Shown here: positions 8,118 through 17,546 of the stretch, piece after piece | How positions within the stretch are numbered: position 1 is the stretch's first letter | Layout: every line of letters begins with the position of its first letter | NCBI RefSeq assembly: GCF_900169085.1 | Contig: NZ_LT821323.1 | Location: 744,001 to 808,000 of the forward strand | Reading direction: 5' to 3' | Length of the DNA stretch: 64,000 nucleotides | Source: Chlamydia suis | Lineage (GTDB): Bacteria; Chlamydiota; Chlamydiia; Chlamydiales; Chlamydiaceae | Position numbers and translations under genes: made by a program | Notes under the pieces: generated by a model | The model's database searches: none | The model's input: the letters and a program-made list of their open reading frames with translations, nothing else | Told to the model about the DNA's origin: nothing

Positions 8118-9707
8118 TTAATCTTTCCTCCGAGACTCTTGTTTCAATCTTCCTAAATCAGTTTCTGAGTAATCGACAAACTTAAAGAATAGCTCGTACG
8201 CTGGATGAAACTGAATCACTTCCTTTGCCATATTTATGGCGATTTGTCTGTAACTCTCGTGTCCTTGTGGCTGAGAGCGCAACTCGCAAAGCCATTGCAA
8301 ACCTCTTGCGTTAATATGGAAAAGCCAACGAATGTTATACGCCAAAGGAACAACATATTGAGCTTCTTCAGGAAACTCTTCTGCTATTAACCGGTAAGCC
8401 TGGTCGGCTTTTTCCATAGCAGCCCTAAATGGAGCCTCCATCGGAGTGCCTATCAGCTGCTGAGGAACGGTATACCCTAGCTTAGTCGTTAAGAGTTGTC
8501 TCTCTTGAGTTAAGATACGATGTCTTTGCAAATCCCGATAAGCCCCGAAATCCGCTGTAATATCGAAAGCAAATTCAGCGCACTCCAAACCTCTGGGGGA
8601 TTTATGTCGGCGATTTTCTCGGAAAGAGGCTCCTGCTTCTAAAATGCGCATCAGATCCTCGTTAGGGATTTTGCGACAAATATCCAGTAGCTCGGCATAC
8701 GTATGTTCAGAATATGGAAACAGAGAGGCCGCCGCGATCTTGTATAAACCATCCGGATCCCCGTAAACCAATCTTACTCCCGTCTCTAAAGAAGGTTCTC
8801 TTTCTTCTCCATAGCGTTTTGCAAAACTTTGGAGCTGTTCTCTTAGAGCCCGACGATAATCCACCATAGCCTGATGATGATAGTGATGAGTCTCTGCACG
8901 ACTCACAAAGGATGGGATGATTTTCATCAACTCCGTTAAAGACTTCTCCCCAATATTCCGCACTTCAACCAGGTTGTTGTCCTGTAAACGATGTAATAAA
9001 TTTTGCCAGAATCGACCATTACCAAAAAAACCCAGATTGGTAAGGGTAGCAGCTGGCAATAAACCTCTTAAACAGTCCAAAACTTTTGCTCGTAAAGAAA
9101 CTGTATACGCGGACTGAGAAACCTCAGGATCTTTTGGGTATATTTTCTCAAAATACGCGCGAACCTGTGGGATGAGCTCCGAATACGTATTGAATAGAAA
9201 ATCACAGGTATCCAAAAAGACGTCTTTAAAGGCCGAGGTCATCAAAATAGGGTCTCTATAGTATAAAAACTCCCCATTAACCTTTTGATCAAAATAAACG
9301 TATCTAGAAGACTTTTCTAGAGGAGACCCTCCTATGCGAGCATCCTCTAAAACTTTCGCAGCAAGCATAGATACTTGTTCCAAGGCGAGATGAGCTCCTC
9401 CTAACTCACCAACAGAGTCATCGCCAAAGTTGTCCAATACACGACGATAAAAATCTGCGGCTTTTTGAATCCCTAACTCACAATCTTGTTGGTCATTATC
9501 GAGAAAATCTCCGCCCTCTCCATCTAAAAATTCTTTTAAAAGAAGAGCGCGCAACCCCAAAGTAGATCTGGAATATTTAGAAAATAAAGCACCTTTAACG
9601 ACTTCAGGAAGATTTTTTAAAGCAAATATCGGGGAATCCAAATTTGTCACAAAATGCGACAAACGGGCTCTTTGTTCCTCCGAAAAATCTCCTTCTTTGC
9701 TCAACAT
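8118..9707 (-). CDS. Tandem ThyX-like protein (flavin-dependent thymidylate synthase family)
   Basis: A 529-residue protein that appears to hold two ThyX-type modules. The first (roughly 60-260) has [18 protein letters not shown], then [18 protein letters not shown] near 125-142, the classic SxRY-type stretch. The second (roughly 280-520) has [17 protein letters not shown], then [18 protein letters not shown] near 395, a degenerate RHRxxS motif. ThyX makes dTMP from dUMP using FAD and methylenetetrahydrofolate, and is normally about 230 residues, acting as a tetramer; a duplicated chain with each copy keeping different motif residues is unusual. C. trachomatis CT632 occupies this position. 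It ends 7 bp after tRNA-Pro, converging on it. Catalytic competence is uncertain. Confidence 0.75.
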   Translation of the reverse strand: MLSKEGDFSEEQRARLSHFVTNLDSPIFALKNLPEVVKGALFSKYSRSTLGLRALLLKEFLDGEGGDFLDNDQQDCELGIQKAADFYRRVLDNFGDDSVGELGGAHLALEQVSMLAAKVLEDARIGGSPLEKSSRYVYFDQKVNGEFLYYRDPILMTSAFKDVFLDTCDFLFNTYSELIPQVRAYFEKIYPKDPEVSQSAYTVSLRAKVLDCLRGLLPAATLTNLGFFGNGRFWQNLLHRLQDNNLVEVRNIGEKSLTELMKIIPSFVSRAETHHYHHQAMVDYRRALREQLQSFAKRYGEEREPSLETGVRLVYGDPDGLYKIAAASLFPYSEHTYAELLDICRKIPNEDLMRILEAGASFRENRRHKSPRGLECAEFAFDITADFGAYRDLQRHRILTQERQLLTTKLGYTVPQQLIGTPMEAPFRAAMEKADQAYRLIAEEFPEEAQYVVPLAYNIRWLFHINARGLQWLCELRSQPQGHESYRQIAINMAKEVIQFHPAYELFFKFVDYSETDLGRLKQESRRKD

Positions 9708-10005
9708 AAGAAAACTCCCATAAAGCGGATCAGCCTATCACACATAACAAAACACACAAAGTTTTTCAGCAAAAAAGCTTGTTGAAAAATTTGTTGACCA
9801 CCTGTTCATAAATAGGCATAACTTTCTGTTCTGAACAGTTTGAACAAGCTGCAAACAGAGTTATGAACACTTTTTTCACAGCTTTTTCTCTCGAAAAAAC
9901 AAAGTTATAAACAATTCCCACACCCCCTAAAGAAGAAGAGACTAATAAATATCTCTAAGTATTTTCTTCTAGGGGTGTGGAAGTTTTTGATAAGAGTGCA
10001 ATTTT
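9708..10005. other. Candidate replication origin upstream of hemB
   Basis: A 298-bp AT-rich gene-free stretch between divergent genes. It holds 9-mers one mismatch from the DnaA box TTATNCACA: TGTTCATAA (9803-9811, reverse orientation), TTATGAACA (9861-9869) and TTATAAACA (9905-9913), plus TTTTTCACA (9872-9880), two bases from the box. There is also a CTGTTC-T-GAACAG palindrome (9826-9838) and a long bulged inverted repeat (9918-9980). I recall that other chlamydial genome numberings begin at hemB because the predicted origin lies there; this is from memory. Promoters of hemB and the ThyX-like gene must also lie here. Confidence 0.5.
9918..9980. repeat. Bulged inverted repeat before hemB
   Basis: CCACACCCC (9918-9926) pairs exactly with GGGGTGTGG (9972-9980), and the pairing goes on inward through CTA/TAG and AGAAGAA/TTCTTCT with single-base bulges. 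It lies 25 bp before the hemB start, so it could be part of the origin or a hemB leader structure. Confidence 0.6.
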
Positions 10006-11022
10006 ATGATGAGACTTCCCCTACTCAAACGCCTACGCAGAAATCGTAAAAGTGCTTCTGTTCGAGCGATAGTTAGAGAAACCAATATCGTTTCTAGCGA
10101 CTTAATTTGGCCTATTTTTCTCAAAGATGGCTCAGGTATTCGAGAGGAAATTGAGGGTATGCCAGGAGTATATCGTTGGAGCTTGGACGTTTTAGCTAAG
10201 GAATTGGAAAGGCTCTGCCTTATAGGACTAAAAGCGGTGATTCTTTTTCCTGTCATAGATGCGAAAAGAAAAGATCAATTTGGATCTTATGCCTCTCACC
10301 CATACAACATTGTTTGTAAAGGGATTCAGGAAATCAAAAAATCTTTTCCCCATCTGTGTGTTATCAGCGATATAGCTTTAGATCCTTTCACGACAAGTGG
10401 TCATGATGGAATTTTTCATAATAACGAAGTTCTAAATGATGAAAGTGTTCTTGTGTATGGAGAAATTGCTGTGTTGCATGCAGAGATGGGAGTAGATATT
10501 GTTGCTCCAAGTGATATGATGGATGGTAGAGTTCGTCATATTCGCGAAAAAATGGATCAGATGGGGTTTGTCAACACAGGAATTCTATCCTACAGTGCAA
10601 AATATGCATCTGCTCTATACGGACCTTTTCGAAATGCTCTTTCTTCACATCCTCAGTCTGGGGATAAACGGCAATATCAAATGGATCCAGCAAACGTTCG
10701 AGAAGCTTTGTTGGAATGTTTGTCGGATGAAGAAGAAGGAGCAGATATGGTGATGATAAAACCTGCGGGCTTTTATCTAGATGTTATTGTTAAAGCTAGG
10801 GAAAGCACGCATCTTCCAGTGATTGCCTACCAAGTTAGTGGGGAATTTTCAATGATTATGGCAGCAAGTCTTCATGGATGGTTGAATAAAGAAGACGTGA
10901 TCATGGAATCTTTGGTAGCCATTAAACGAGCAGGAGCCACGTCTATAATTAGTTATGCGACTCCATGGGTTTTAGAATGGTTGGCGCGAGACACGCTTCC
11001 TTTTTATGAAGGCGTTCTTTGA
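10006..11022 (+). CDS. hemB: Porphobilinogen synthase (delta-aminolevulinate dehydratase)
   Basis: Condenses two 5-aminolevulinate molecules to porphobilinogen in haem synthesis. The 338-residue protein has both active-site lysines, in [14 protein letters not shown] near residue 199 and in [12 protein letters not shown] near 251. The metal segment reads [14 protein letters not shown], with Asp in place of the cysteines of zinc enzymes, which marks the magnesium-type, zinc-independent class. The first codons are ATG ATG; either could start. A long imperfect hairpin lies just upstream. hemA, the gene two steps earlier, is about 38 kb away in this window. Confidence 0.96.
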   Translation: MMRLPLLKRLRRNRKSASVRAIVRETNIVSSDLIWPIFLKDGSGIREEIEGMPGVYRWSLDVLAKELERLCLIGLKAVILFPVIDAKRKDQFGSYASHPYNIVCKGIQEIKKSFPHLCVISDIALDPFTTSGHDGIFHNNEVLNDESVLVYGEIAVLHAEMGVDIVAPSDMMDGRVRHIREKMDQMGFVNTGILSYSAKYASALYGPFRNALSSHPQSGDKRQYQMDPANVREALLECLSDEEEGADMVMIKPAGFYLDVIVKARESTHLPVIAYQVSGEFSMIMAASLHGWLNKEDVIMESLVAIKRAGATSIISYATPWVLEWLARDTLPFYEGVL

Positions 11023-11040
11023 AGAACTAGCTAGAAAATA

Positions 11041-12438
11041 TTAAACGTTTGGTAAAACGTTCTCCTTTGCATAACGAAGAAGAGATTCTTTAACAATAGC
11101 AAACATTTCTGTCTTAGAAGGATCTATAAATGTGGGTAGAGCAAAATCTTCTGGAGCGATCTCTAGGAGACCCAAACGAGACGCTTCTTCAAAATTTTGA
11201 GTTTCCAAAGCTTTGATAAGAAGTGCTACAGGAATAGGAAGCGCAGAGACTCGATCGTAGATCTCAGCATCTATGATCGGGCGTTTTTCTCCGTGTAAAT
11301 TCGTATCCATGTCCATGAATACGCGTTTCCTTTTGAAAAATCCTGAAAGATAGGTTCGAGTAACTGTATGTTTATTCCATCCTAAACGTAAGAAAGATAA
11401 GGATTCCCGAACTTTAGGGTTAGGAAGAAGTGTTATGGTATGGTCTCGAAAACCTAAACAAGGATTCTCTTCTTTACTACATAATCTTCCTGTAAGCGGA
11501 TCACCAGCAATTAAGCTTATGTCCTGGGAAGAGATAATCTCTTCTGAAAGAAGATCTTTGAAACTAGCGCCCTTTGCGGTAATCAGGTACTTCCGTTGAG
11601 AAGGAGGAAGAGCAGATCCGGCTAGGGCAACAATTTGTTGTCCTAAAACAAATCCTTTTAAGAATAGGTGCCCGATGGAGAGAACTTCTTGGAAGCTAAT
11701 TGTAAAGACAATATCTTTGTCGTTTTTGATACGGGCAATGTGGTGAATATGTGTTGAAGGAGATCCCGAAGGGAAAGGACCTTTTACCGTGTGTAAGTGG
11801 GCTATAGATACTAAATCTTGAGAGGGTAAACTGAGCTTGTCTGTAGCAATAATATGCGGTTTTAACCCGAACAGTTTGGCTATTGCCTGAACTCCCACGA
11901 CAAAAATGTAGTAACCGTCTTCTTTAGAAGAAAATAGACTTAGATGCTTTTCTACAGACGGGGTGAAAGGACGATTATCTGCTAGGTTGATGAAAACATC
12001 TCTAGGAGAATGGGAGGGAAGCGCAGGAATATCAAAAGGTCTTTGTTTAAAGAGGGCAAAAAGACCCTCTTTCTTAAAAACTTCTAATAGTTCTTCTCGG
12101 GATAAAGCTTGGAGATCATAAGAAAATTTAGACTGAGAGCTCCCGGGTTTCTTTCTAATCACGATATCCAGAAGAGACCTTTTGTGCCCTCTACGGATTT
12201 CAAGAATCTCCCCATCAACAGGGGAGGTAATAAAAACTCCTGGAAAAGTCTTATACTCTGCTAAAGGAGTTCCTGCTGTCACGTGGTCTTCAGGAGAAAC
12301 TTTTACCCCTAGTGGAAGGGGCGCAAAAGGCCTTAGGTCCACGGAAACTACTAAAGGGTCCACCTTTCCGCAAAAACCAGACTCCTTTGGAGCGCCCTTT
12401 AAAGACAAATCTAATCCGCGAGAAACAACGATCTTCAT
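11041..12438 (-). CDS. nqrA: Na+-translocating NADH:quinone reductase subunit A
   Basis: Peripheral cytoplasmic subunit of the Na+-NQR complex, which pumps sodium while passing electrons from NADH to quinone. The 465-residue sequence begins MKIVVSRGLDLSLKGAPK and shows the NqrA pattern: DLRPFAPLPLGVKVSPEDHVTAGTPL (lipoyl/RnfC-like fold) then SPVDGEILEIRRGHKR. The other subunits (B to F) are not nearby, so the complex genes are split. It is convergent with hemB (18 bp) and starts 21 bp after the stop of the small gene upstream, so the two are probably one operon. Confidence 0.94.
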   Translation of the reverse strand: MKIVVSRGLDLSLKGAPKESGFCGKVDPLVVSVDLRPFAPLPLGVKVSPEDHVTAGTPLAEYKTFPGVFITSPVDGEILEIRRGHKRSLLDIVIRKKPGSSQSKFSYDLQALSREELLEVFKKEGLFALFKQRPFDIPALPSHSPRDVFINLADNRPFTPSVEKHLSLFSSKEDGYYIFVVGVQAIAKLFGLKPHIIATDKLSLPSQDLVSIAHLHTVKGPFPSGSPSTHIHHIARIKNDKDIVFTISFQEVLSIGHLFLKGFVLGQQIVALAGSALPPSQRKYLITAKGASFKDLLSEEIISSQDISLIAGDPLTGRLCSKEENPCLGFRDHTITLLPNPKVRESLSFLRLGWNKHTVTRTYLSGFFKRKRVFMDMDTNLHGEKRPIIDAEIYDRVSALPIPVALLIKALETQNFEEASRLGLLEIAPEDFALPTFIDPSKTEMFAIVKESLLRYAKENVLPNV

Positions 12439-12459
12439 GTCTCGGGATTATAGAAGTTT

Positions 12460-12894
12460 TTATAAGGGAATCCAATTTTTTTTCTTATTTTTTTTCGAAG
12501 ACAGAGAATTCGTCGTTTTAGGAGCCGGTTTTTTTTCTGAGGTATGGCCGATATCATTGGTTACCTCTTTGATTAATTCTTCTGCTTCCTTTTTGTATTC
12601 ATTGCAGGAAGAACGAATGGTTTCCAGCGCTCTCCACTCTTCTGGAGAAAAGTTATCAGGATTGTTAGCAAACACTTCCATTTGCTCGCGAGTCATGCCT
12701 GTTTGTTGGAGAATTTCTTGAGAGCGTTTGTCGAGCTCTTGGATTTTTTCCTGAGTTTTTTCGATAAGCATCTGATAGTCTAGATCGTTATCATCGGTAA
12801 GAGAGGCTCCAAAGGAAGGATCAAAGTCTATTTTATAAATAGAGAGAATTTGTTTTATAGAATCTATAATTTTTTGAGCAGAATTATTTTTCAT
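12460..12894 (-). CDS. Small coiled-coil protein with lysine-rich tail (CT635-like)
   Basis: A 144-residue soluble protein beginning MKNNSAQKIIDSIKQILS. The middle (about residues 40-115) is strongly helical and charged, with heptad-like spacing (LIEKTQEKIQELDKRSQEIL) and then MTREQMEVFANNPDNFSPEEW. The C-terminus is basic and Ser/Lys-rich (SLSSKKNKKKNWIPL). No signal peptide or membrane segment. I cannot name a function. It sits directly upstream of nqrA (21 bp) and is divergent from greA with only 113 bp between start codons. Confidence 0.7.
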   Translation of the reverse strand: MKNNSAQKIIDSIKQILSIYKIDFDPSFGASLTDDNDLDYQMLIEKTQEKIQELDKRSQEILQQTGMTREQMEVFANNPDNFSPEEWRALETIRSSCNEYKKEAEELIKEVTNDIGHTSEKKPAPKTTNSLSSKKNKKKNWIPL

Positions 12895-13007
12895 AACAAA
12901 AATCTCGATCTTTTATTTAATAATAAAATTTTTCTTGTTTTTTGTGGCGTAATATTGCTCTTTTTTGTTGTTCGGCGTATATTTCCGGACTAAAAAGGGG
13001 AGCCGTC

Positions 13008-15155
13008 GTGGATTATCTAGAAAAGCTGCAGTCCTTAATGGAAAAGCATCCTTCGGATTTTTTTAGTTTGTGGGAAGAGTATTGCTTTAATGACATTGTT
13101 AAGGGAGACGAGTTAATAGTCTTACTGGAAAAAATCAAGAACTCGACTATAGCGCCAGCTTTTGGAAAAATTGCAGAAAGTGTAATTCCTTTGTGGGAGC
13201 AACTTCCAGAAGGTGAAGAGAAGGATAAAGTACTTTCGCTAGTCTTTGATGTCCAAACCACTAACAGCAAGCGCTTGTTGGAACTAGCTCTTCAACAAGT
13301 AAAAAAATACGAAGGCTCTGAGAATTACAAAGAAGCTTTGCGGATAGTTGGGTTAAGGGATGGGATTTCTTTTGCTCACTGTTTAGGACGTTTTGCTCTG
13401 CTTATGCATCTTTGTGAAGGGAACTTTGTTTTCCATCAGGGAGGCTGGGGAGTTGGAGAGATTATGGGTGTCTCCTTTCTTCAGCAAAAAGTCCTGGTGG
13501 AGTTTGAGGGAGTGCTTACTGCAAAAGACATTTCCTTTGAGACAGCTTTCCGCATGATAACTCCTCTAAAAAAAGATCATTTTTTAGCAAGGCGTTTTGG
13601 GGATCCAGATGCTTTTGAAGCTTTTGCAAAGAAAGATCCTGTAGCTGTCATAGAGTGTCTGTTGAAAGACTTAGGGCCTAAAAATGCTAAAGAGATCCGT
13701 AATGAGTTAGTAGAACTTGTTATTCCAGAAGAAGACTGGAGCCGGTGGTGGCAGTCAGCTAAAATCAAGATGAAAAAGGATTCTCGGATTCTAGCTCCAG
13801 CATCTTCTAAAGATCTTTACGTTTTTGATCCTAAAGGGTTCTCTTTTGTTTCTCAATTACAGGCGTCTTTATCGGGAAGCGCCGATGCAAACAAGAAGAT
13901 CGCTTCTTGCTATACTTTTGTGAGAGATCTAGGAAGCGAACTCAAGGATGAAGCTAACCGCCAGTTAGTGATTAACGAGTTGAAGTCTTTGGATTTACCT
14001 GCAGATTCTGCTCTACTCATGCAGAGAGCTATGTTGTTGTCAGAATTTCTTGGAGAAAAGACTTCTGAGTTAGAATGTGAAAATATTGCTAAACTTTCCG
14101 AGGACCAGCTGTTTGATATTGTCAAACACATTGAAATTCTCGCATTACAGAAGAGCTTCCTCTCTTTAATACACTCTTGTTCTCCAGTTTGGGAGTCTGT
14201 GTATACAAAAATCTTTTTAACAACAAGCGCATCTATTCTGCGTGAGCTGGTCTTTAAGGTTTTGAATTCAGATAAAGAGGCTCGAAAAAACATCTTAGAC
14301 AAAATTTATGCTGTAATCGAGCAACCTTTGCTTTATCCAGAACTCTTTGTTTGGCTGTTTTTGCGTGTGGTTGCTGGGGAAGACGGTCTTTTTGCAGAAT
14401 CTGAGAGAAAAGAGATCCAAAGACAAATGCTTGCAAGCGCTTTAGAGCTCATGCATAAAGTAGCAACCACCTCCCAAAAAGAGCTTGGGAAAAAACTCTA
14501 CGCATTCTTGGTTGGACAACGGTTTCTTGCGGTTCGTCAAATTATAGAAAACGCTTCTATAGAGTATCTTAAGGAATTTATTTTGTTGTCTTCTAAATGC
14601 CCACAATTCTCACAAGGAGACCTTGGAGTTTTGAGAAGTTTAGCAGAAGTTGTGCAACCGGCTCTTAAACGAGGGACTCCAGAAGAAGAAGAAAATATTC
14701 TTTGGACAACTTCAGACAGTTTCACGCGTATGAAAAATAAACTACAATCTCTAGTTGGAAAAGAGATGGTAGAGAATGCTAAAGAGATAGAAGACGCACG
14801 AGCATTAGGTGATTTGAGAGAAAACTCTGAGTACAAATTTGCTTTGGAAAGACGAGCCAGACTTCAAGAAGAGATTCGGGTGTTGTCAGAGGAAATCAAT
14901 CGGGCAAAAATTTTAACAAAAGATGCTGTTTTTACAGATTCTGTTGGTGTCGGTTGTAAAGTAGTTTTAGAAAACGACCAAGGAGAAGAGGTCTGTTACA
15001 CGATATTAGGTCCTTGGGATGCTAACCCAGAAGCTAAAATTTTATCTTCAAAATCCAAGCTTGCACAAGAAATGGTTGGAAAGACGGTTGGAGAAACTGT
15101 GTTATTCCAAGGTAAGAAACATAAAATAAAACAGATCTCTTCTATATGGGACTAA
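13008..15155 (+). CDS. greA: Transcription elongation factor GreA with long N-terminal extension
   Basis: The C-terminal 155 residues or so are GreA, which stimulates RNA polymerase to cleave backtracked transcripts: the coiled-coil tip reads [22 protein letters not shown], followed by the globular domain ([17 protein letters not shown]...[21 protein letters not shown]). The N-terminal 560 residues are helical and unlike normal GreA (158 residues), a form typical of chlamydiae. The frame is open to a TTG at 12942, but I chose GTG at 13008 because GGGGAG lies 7 bases before it; this gives 715 residues. The role of the large domain is unknown. Confidence 0.93.
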   Translation: MDYLEKLQSLMEKHPSDFFSLWEEYCFNDIVKGDELIVLLEKIKNSTIAPAFGKIAESVIPLWEQLPEGEEKDKVLSLVFDVQTTNSKRLLELALQQVKKYEGSENYKEALRIVGLRDGISFAHCLGRFALLMHLCEGNFVFHQGGWGVGEIMGVSFLQQKVLVEFEGVLTAKDISFETAFRMITPLKKDHFLARRFGDPDAFEAFAKKDPVAVIECLLKDLGPKNAKEIRNELVELVIPEEDWSRWWQSAKIKMKKDSRILAPASSKDLYVFDPKGFSFVSQLQASLSGSADANKKIASCYTFVRDLGSELKDEANRQLVINELKSLDLPADSALLMQRAMLLSEFLGEKTSELECENIAKLSEDQLFDIVKHIEILALQKSFLSLIHSCSPVWESVYTKIFLTTSASILRELVFKVLNSDKEARKNILDKIYAVIEQPLLYPELFVWLFLRVVAGEDGLFAESERKEIQRQMLASALELMHKVATTSQKELGKKLYAFLVGQRFLAVRQIIENASIEYLKEFILLSSKCPQFSQGDLGVLRSLAEVVQPALKRGTPEEEENILWTTSDSFTRMKNKLQSLVGKEMVENAKEIEDARALGDLRENSEYKFALERRARLQEEIRVLSEEINRAKILTKDAVFTDSVGVGCKVVLENDQGEEVCYTILGPWDANPEAKILSSKSKLAQEMVGKTVGETVLFQGKKHKIKQISSIWD

Positions 15156-15163
15156 ATAAAGAT

Positions 15164-15236
15164 TGGAGCATAGCGGGATCGAACCGCTGACCTCAACAAT
15201 GCCATTGTTGCGCTCTACCAACTGAGCTAATACCCC
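15164..15236 (-). tRNA. tRNA-Ala (anticodon GGC)
   Basis: On the minus strand a 73-base cloverleaf: acceptor GGGGTAT with ATGCTCC and discriminator A, D arm GCTC...GAGC, anticodon stem CAACA/TGTTG with loop ATGGCAT, anticodon GGC, and T arm AGCGG/CCGCT. CCA is not encoded. It lies 8 bp after the greA stop in opposite orientation, so readthrough from greA would be antisense to it. Confidence 0.95.
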
Positions 15237-15346
15237 GAAGGAAGAAACTAGAGTATCATGTTTATACGATTTAGGACAACAAGCTGTGATCCTATCAGAA
15301 AGAAAAAGATAACTAAGCAACAAGTTCGCTATGTAGAGGTGTTATT

Positions 15347-16549
15347 GTGAGTCTTTTTGAACAGTTGCCTTCCTTCTCTCCGGATTCGATTCTTGGTTTA
15401 GCACAGGCTTTTCAAGAAGATCCTCGTGAGGATAAGATTAATTTGTTACTGGGGACCTACGAACGAGAAAAGAAACGGTATGGAGGGCTCTCTAGTGTTA
15501 GAAAGGCGCAGACTGTTTTTTTCGACGACGAAAAGGATAAAAACTATCTCCCTATCAAAGGATCCCCAGTTTTTTTGGAAGAGATGGCGGCATTGTGTTT
15601 TGGTGAAATCGATGCCAAACGCTGGACTGGAGTGCAAGCGATAGGAGGGACAGGAGCTTTACATCTGGGTGCTGCGGTATACGCGAAATCCTCACTAGCA
15701 GGAAAAGTCTATATTCCTGCTCAGACCTGGGGAAATCATTCGAGAATTTTCTCTAGCCAAGGCTTGTCTTTAGAGCACTATCCTTACTATGACCCAAAGA
15801 CAAAAGAACTAGATTTGCAGGGATTCAAAACTGCTTTGCAAACAGCTCCCGAGACATCTTTGATTCTTTTGCATTGTTGTTGCCATAATCCTACAGGGAA
15901 AGACATTCCTATTTCTGAGTGGCCTGAAATTATAGCAATTATAAAAGAAAGAGATCTCATTCCCTTTTTTGATATGGCTTACTTAGGTTTTGCTAATGGC
16001 ATAGTAGAGGATCGTCGACCTATTCAACTTTGTATAGAAGCGGGAGTGACAACCTTTGTCGCCGGATGTGCAAGTAAAAACTTCTCTTTGTATGGTTCTC
16101 GGGTAGGGTTTTTCGGGGTTATCCATCAAGATAAACAAGATCTAAGTAGAATTCTTTCCTTTTTGGAAGAGCAGATTCGAGGAGAGTATTCTTCGCCCGC
16201 TAGAGAGGGTGCAGCGATCGTGTCTTCCATATTGGCGAATCCTTATTTGCGACAAGAATGGGAACTTGAATTGGAGGGCATTCGCCAGTCTTTAGAAGAA
16301 ACTCGTGCTAAATTTATTGTGGCTATGAGAGAGGTTGCGGGACATACTTTTGATTTCATAGCATCTCAAAAAGGGTTCTTTGGATACCCAGGTTTTTCAA
16401 AAGAGCAAGTTGTGTTCCTTAGAGAAGAACTTGGTATTTATACGACAGCTGGTGGAAGATTCAATTTAAATGGCATTACAGATAAAAATATCCATCGTGT
16501 GACCCAAGGTTTTGCCCAGGCTCATGAGTACTCTCAGTCCCTATCATAA
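15347..16549 (+). CDS. tyrB: Aspartate/aromatic aminotransferase (TyrB/AspC family)
   Basis: PLP-dependent class I aminotransferase, 400 residues, normal length. Motifs: ARG-free N-terminal arm, GTGALHLGAAVY near residue 103, HCCCHNPTGKDI near 180 (the HNPTG substrate segment), DMAYLGFANG near 212, and the PLP-lysine site GCASKNFSLYGSRVGFF near 243-259 (Lys in SKNFSLYG). The C-terminus has GRFNLNG, a variant of the AGRINxxG arginine segment. The start is GTG at 15347 after AGAGGT. It overlaps the next gene, mreC, by 26 bp. Specificity (aspartate or aromatic) cannot be told from sequence. Confidence 0.9.
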   Translation: MSLFEQLPSFSPDSILGLAQAFQEDPREDKINLLLGTYEREKKRYGGLSSVRKAQTVFFDDEKDKNYLPIKGSPVFLEEMAALCFGEIDAKRWTGVQAIGGTGALHLGAAVYAKSSLAGKVYIPAQTWGNHSRIFSSQGLSLEHYPYYDPKTKELDLQGFKTALQTAPETSLILLHCCCHNPTGKDIPISEWPEIIAIIKERDLIPFFDMAYLGFANGIVEDRRPIQLCIEAGVTTFVAGCASKNFSLYGSRVGFFGVIHQDKQDLSRILSFLEEQIRGEYSSPAREGAAIVSSILANPYLRQEWELELEGIRQSLEETRAKFIVAMREVAGHTFDFIASQKGFFGYPGFSKEQVVFLREELGIYTTAGGRFNLNGITDKNIHRVTQGFAQAHEYSQSLS

Positions 16550-17534
16550 ACGTATTCGGTTTATAACATATTTTCTTGTCGCCGCAGGAATTATTGTGAG
16601 TTGGAATCTTCCTCGGAGCGTTTATGAGTCGATTCAAAATACATTCGTAAGGGTATGCGCTAAGCTGCTTCCTTCTCAACCAGGGACCTCTTCTAAGTCC
16701 CTGGTTGAAGAAACTCAAAGTTTTCTACTTAATGAAAAAATCCGCCTATTAGAAGAAAGGCTACTTTCTATAGAAGAAACTAAAAAGCCCCCACCACTAT
16801 TTCCAGAAATTTTATCTTCATATTTTCAATCTCCTCTCATGGGAAGAGTAATTTTTCGAGATCCGGCTCACTGGGGTAGCTCTTGCTGGATTAACATAGG
16901 GAAACATCACGGGGTTAAGAAAAATTCTCCGGTTGTTTGTGGAAAAGTAGTGGTTGGATTAGTAGATTTTGTTGGGGAGACACAATCACGAGTACGACTG
17001 ATCACAGATGTGGGTATCAAGCCTTCTGTTATGGCTGTTCGCGGGGAGATTCAAACGTGGGTAGTGAAAGATCTGCTGCGTACACTAGAAAAAAATGTGA
17101 ACAACCTTCCACCATCAGCTTTTTCAGCCTGTGATAAACAACAGGCCTTGGAATGCTTACAAGCTGTAGAGAGGGCGTTGTCTTTATCTAAACAAAATGA
17201 TTTTGCTCTTCGGGGGATTGTTTGTGGTAGAGGAGATCCGATTTGGAAACCAGAGGCATCGATTCTAAATGGTAGTGACTTTGGTTTTGTAGACGGGAAG
17301 ACTATAGAAGTAGGAGATGTTCTTGTTACAACAGGATTGGACGGTGTTTTTCCTCCAGGATTACTTGTTGCTACTGTGAGCGAAGTTTTACCAAAAAGCG
17401 AGGGAGCTTGTTCTTTAAAAATAAAAGCGCTCTCTTTGGCTCCAGATTGTTCTATAGTTGATTTTTTAGTGTTGCCACCAATGAATTTTAATCCCCATGA
17501 TCGTCCAGATATTTTTGGATTAATTTGGGAGTAA
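16524..17534 (+). CDS. mreC: Rod-shape protein MreC
   Basis: Bitopic inner-membrane protein that links MreB filaments to peptidoglycan synthesis; in chlamydiae, which lack FtsZ, the Mre proteins take part in division. A transmembrane helix spans about residues 12-28 (ITYFLVAAGIIVSW), followed by a coiled coil (LLNEKIRLLEERLLSIEE) and the beta-barrel periplasmic part (GRVIFRDPAHWGSSCWINIG, VVCGKVVVGLVDFVG, DVLVTTGLDGVFPPGLLVATV). The ATG at 16524 gives 336 residues and overlaps tyrB by 26 bp. A perfect 12-bp inverted repeat lies inside the coding sequence at 16676-16708. Confidence 0.9.
   Translation: MSTLSPYHKRIRFITYFLVAAGIIVSWNLPRSVYESIQNTFVRVCAKLLPSQPGTSSKSLVEETQSFLLNEKIRLLEERLLSIEETKKPPPLFPEILSSYFQSPLMGRVIFRDPAHWGSSCWINIGKHHGVKKNSPVVCGKVVVGLVDFVGETQSRVRLITDVGIKPSVMAVRGEIQTWVVKDLLRTLEKNVNNLPPSAFSACDKQQALECLQAVERALSLSKQNDFALRGIVCGRGDPIWKPEASILNGSDFGFVDGKTIEVGDVLVTTGLDGVFPPGLLVATVSEVLPKSEGACSLKIKALSLAPDCSIVDFLVLPPMNFNPHDRPDIFGLIWE
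16676..16708 (+). repeat. Strong inverted repeat inside mreC
   Basis: TCAACCAGGGAC (16676-16687) is the perfect reverse complement of GTCCCTGGTTGA (16697-16708), with a 9-base loop. It falls in codons about 51-62, between the membrane helix and the coiled coil. Confidence 0.85.
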
Positions 17535-17546
17535 ACTAACCATTCC

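Noticed and set aside
15102..15323. 73-codon minus-strand frame covering tRNA-Ala
   Set aside because: It is the tRNA gene read as protein plus greA antisense.
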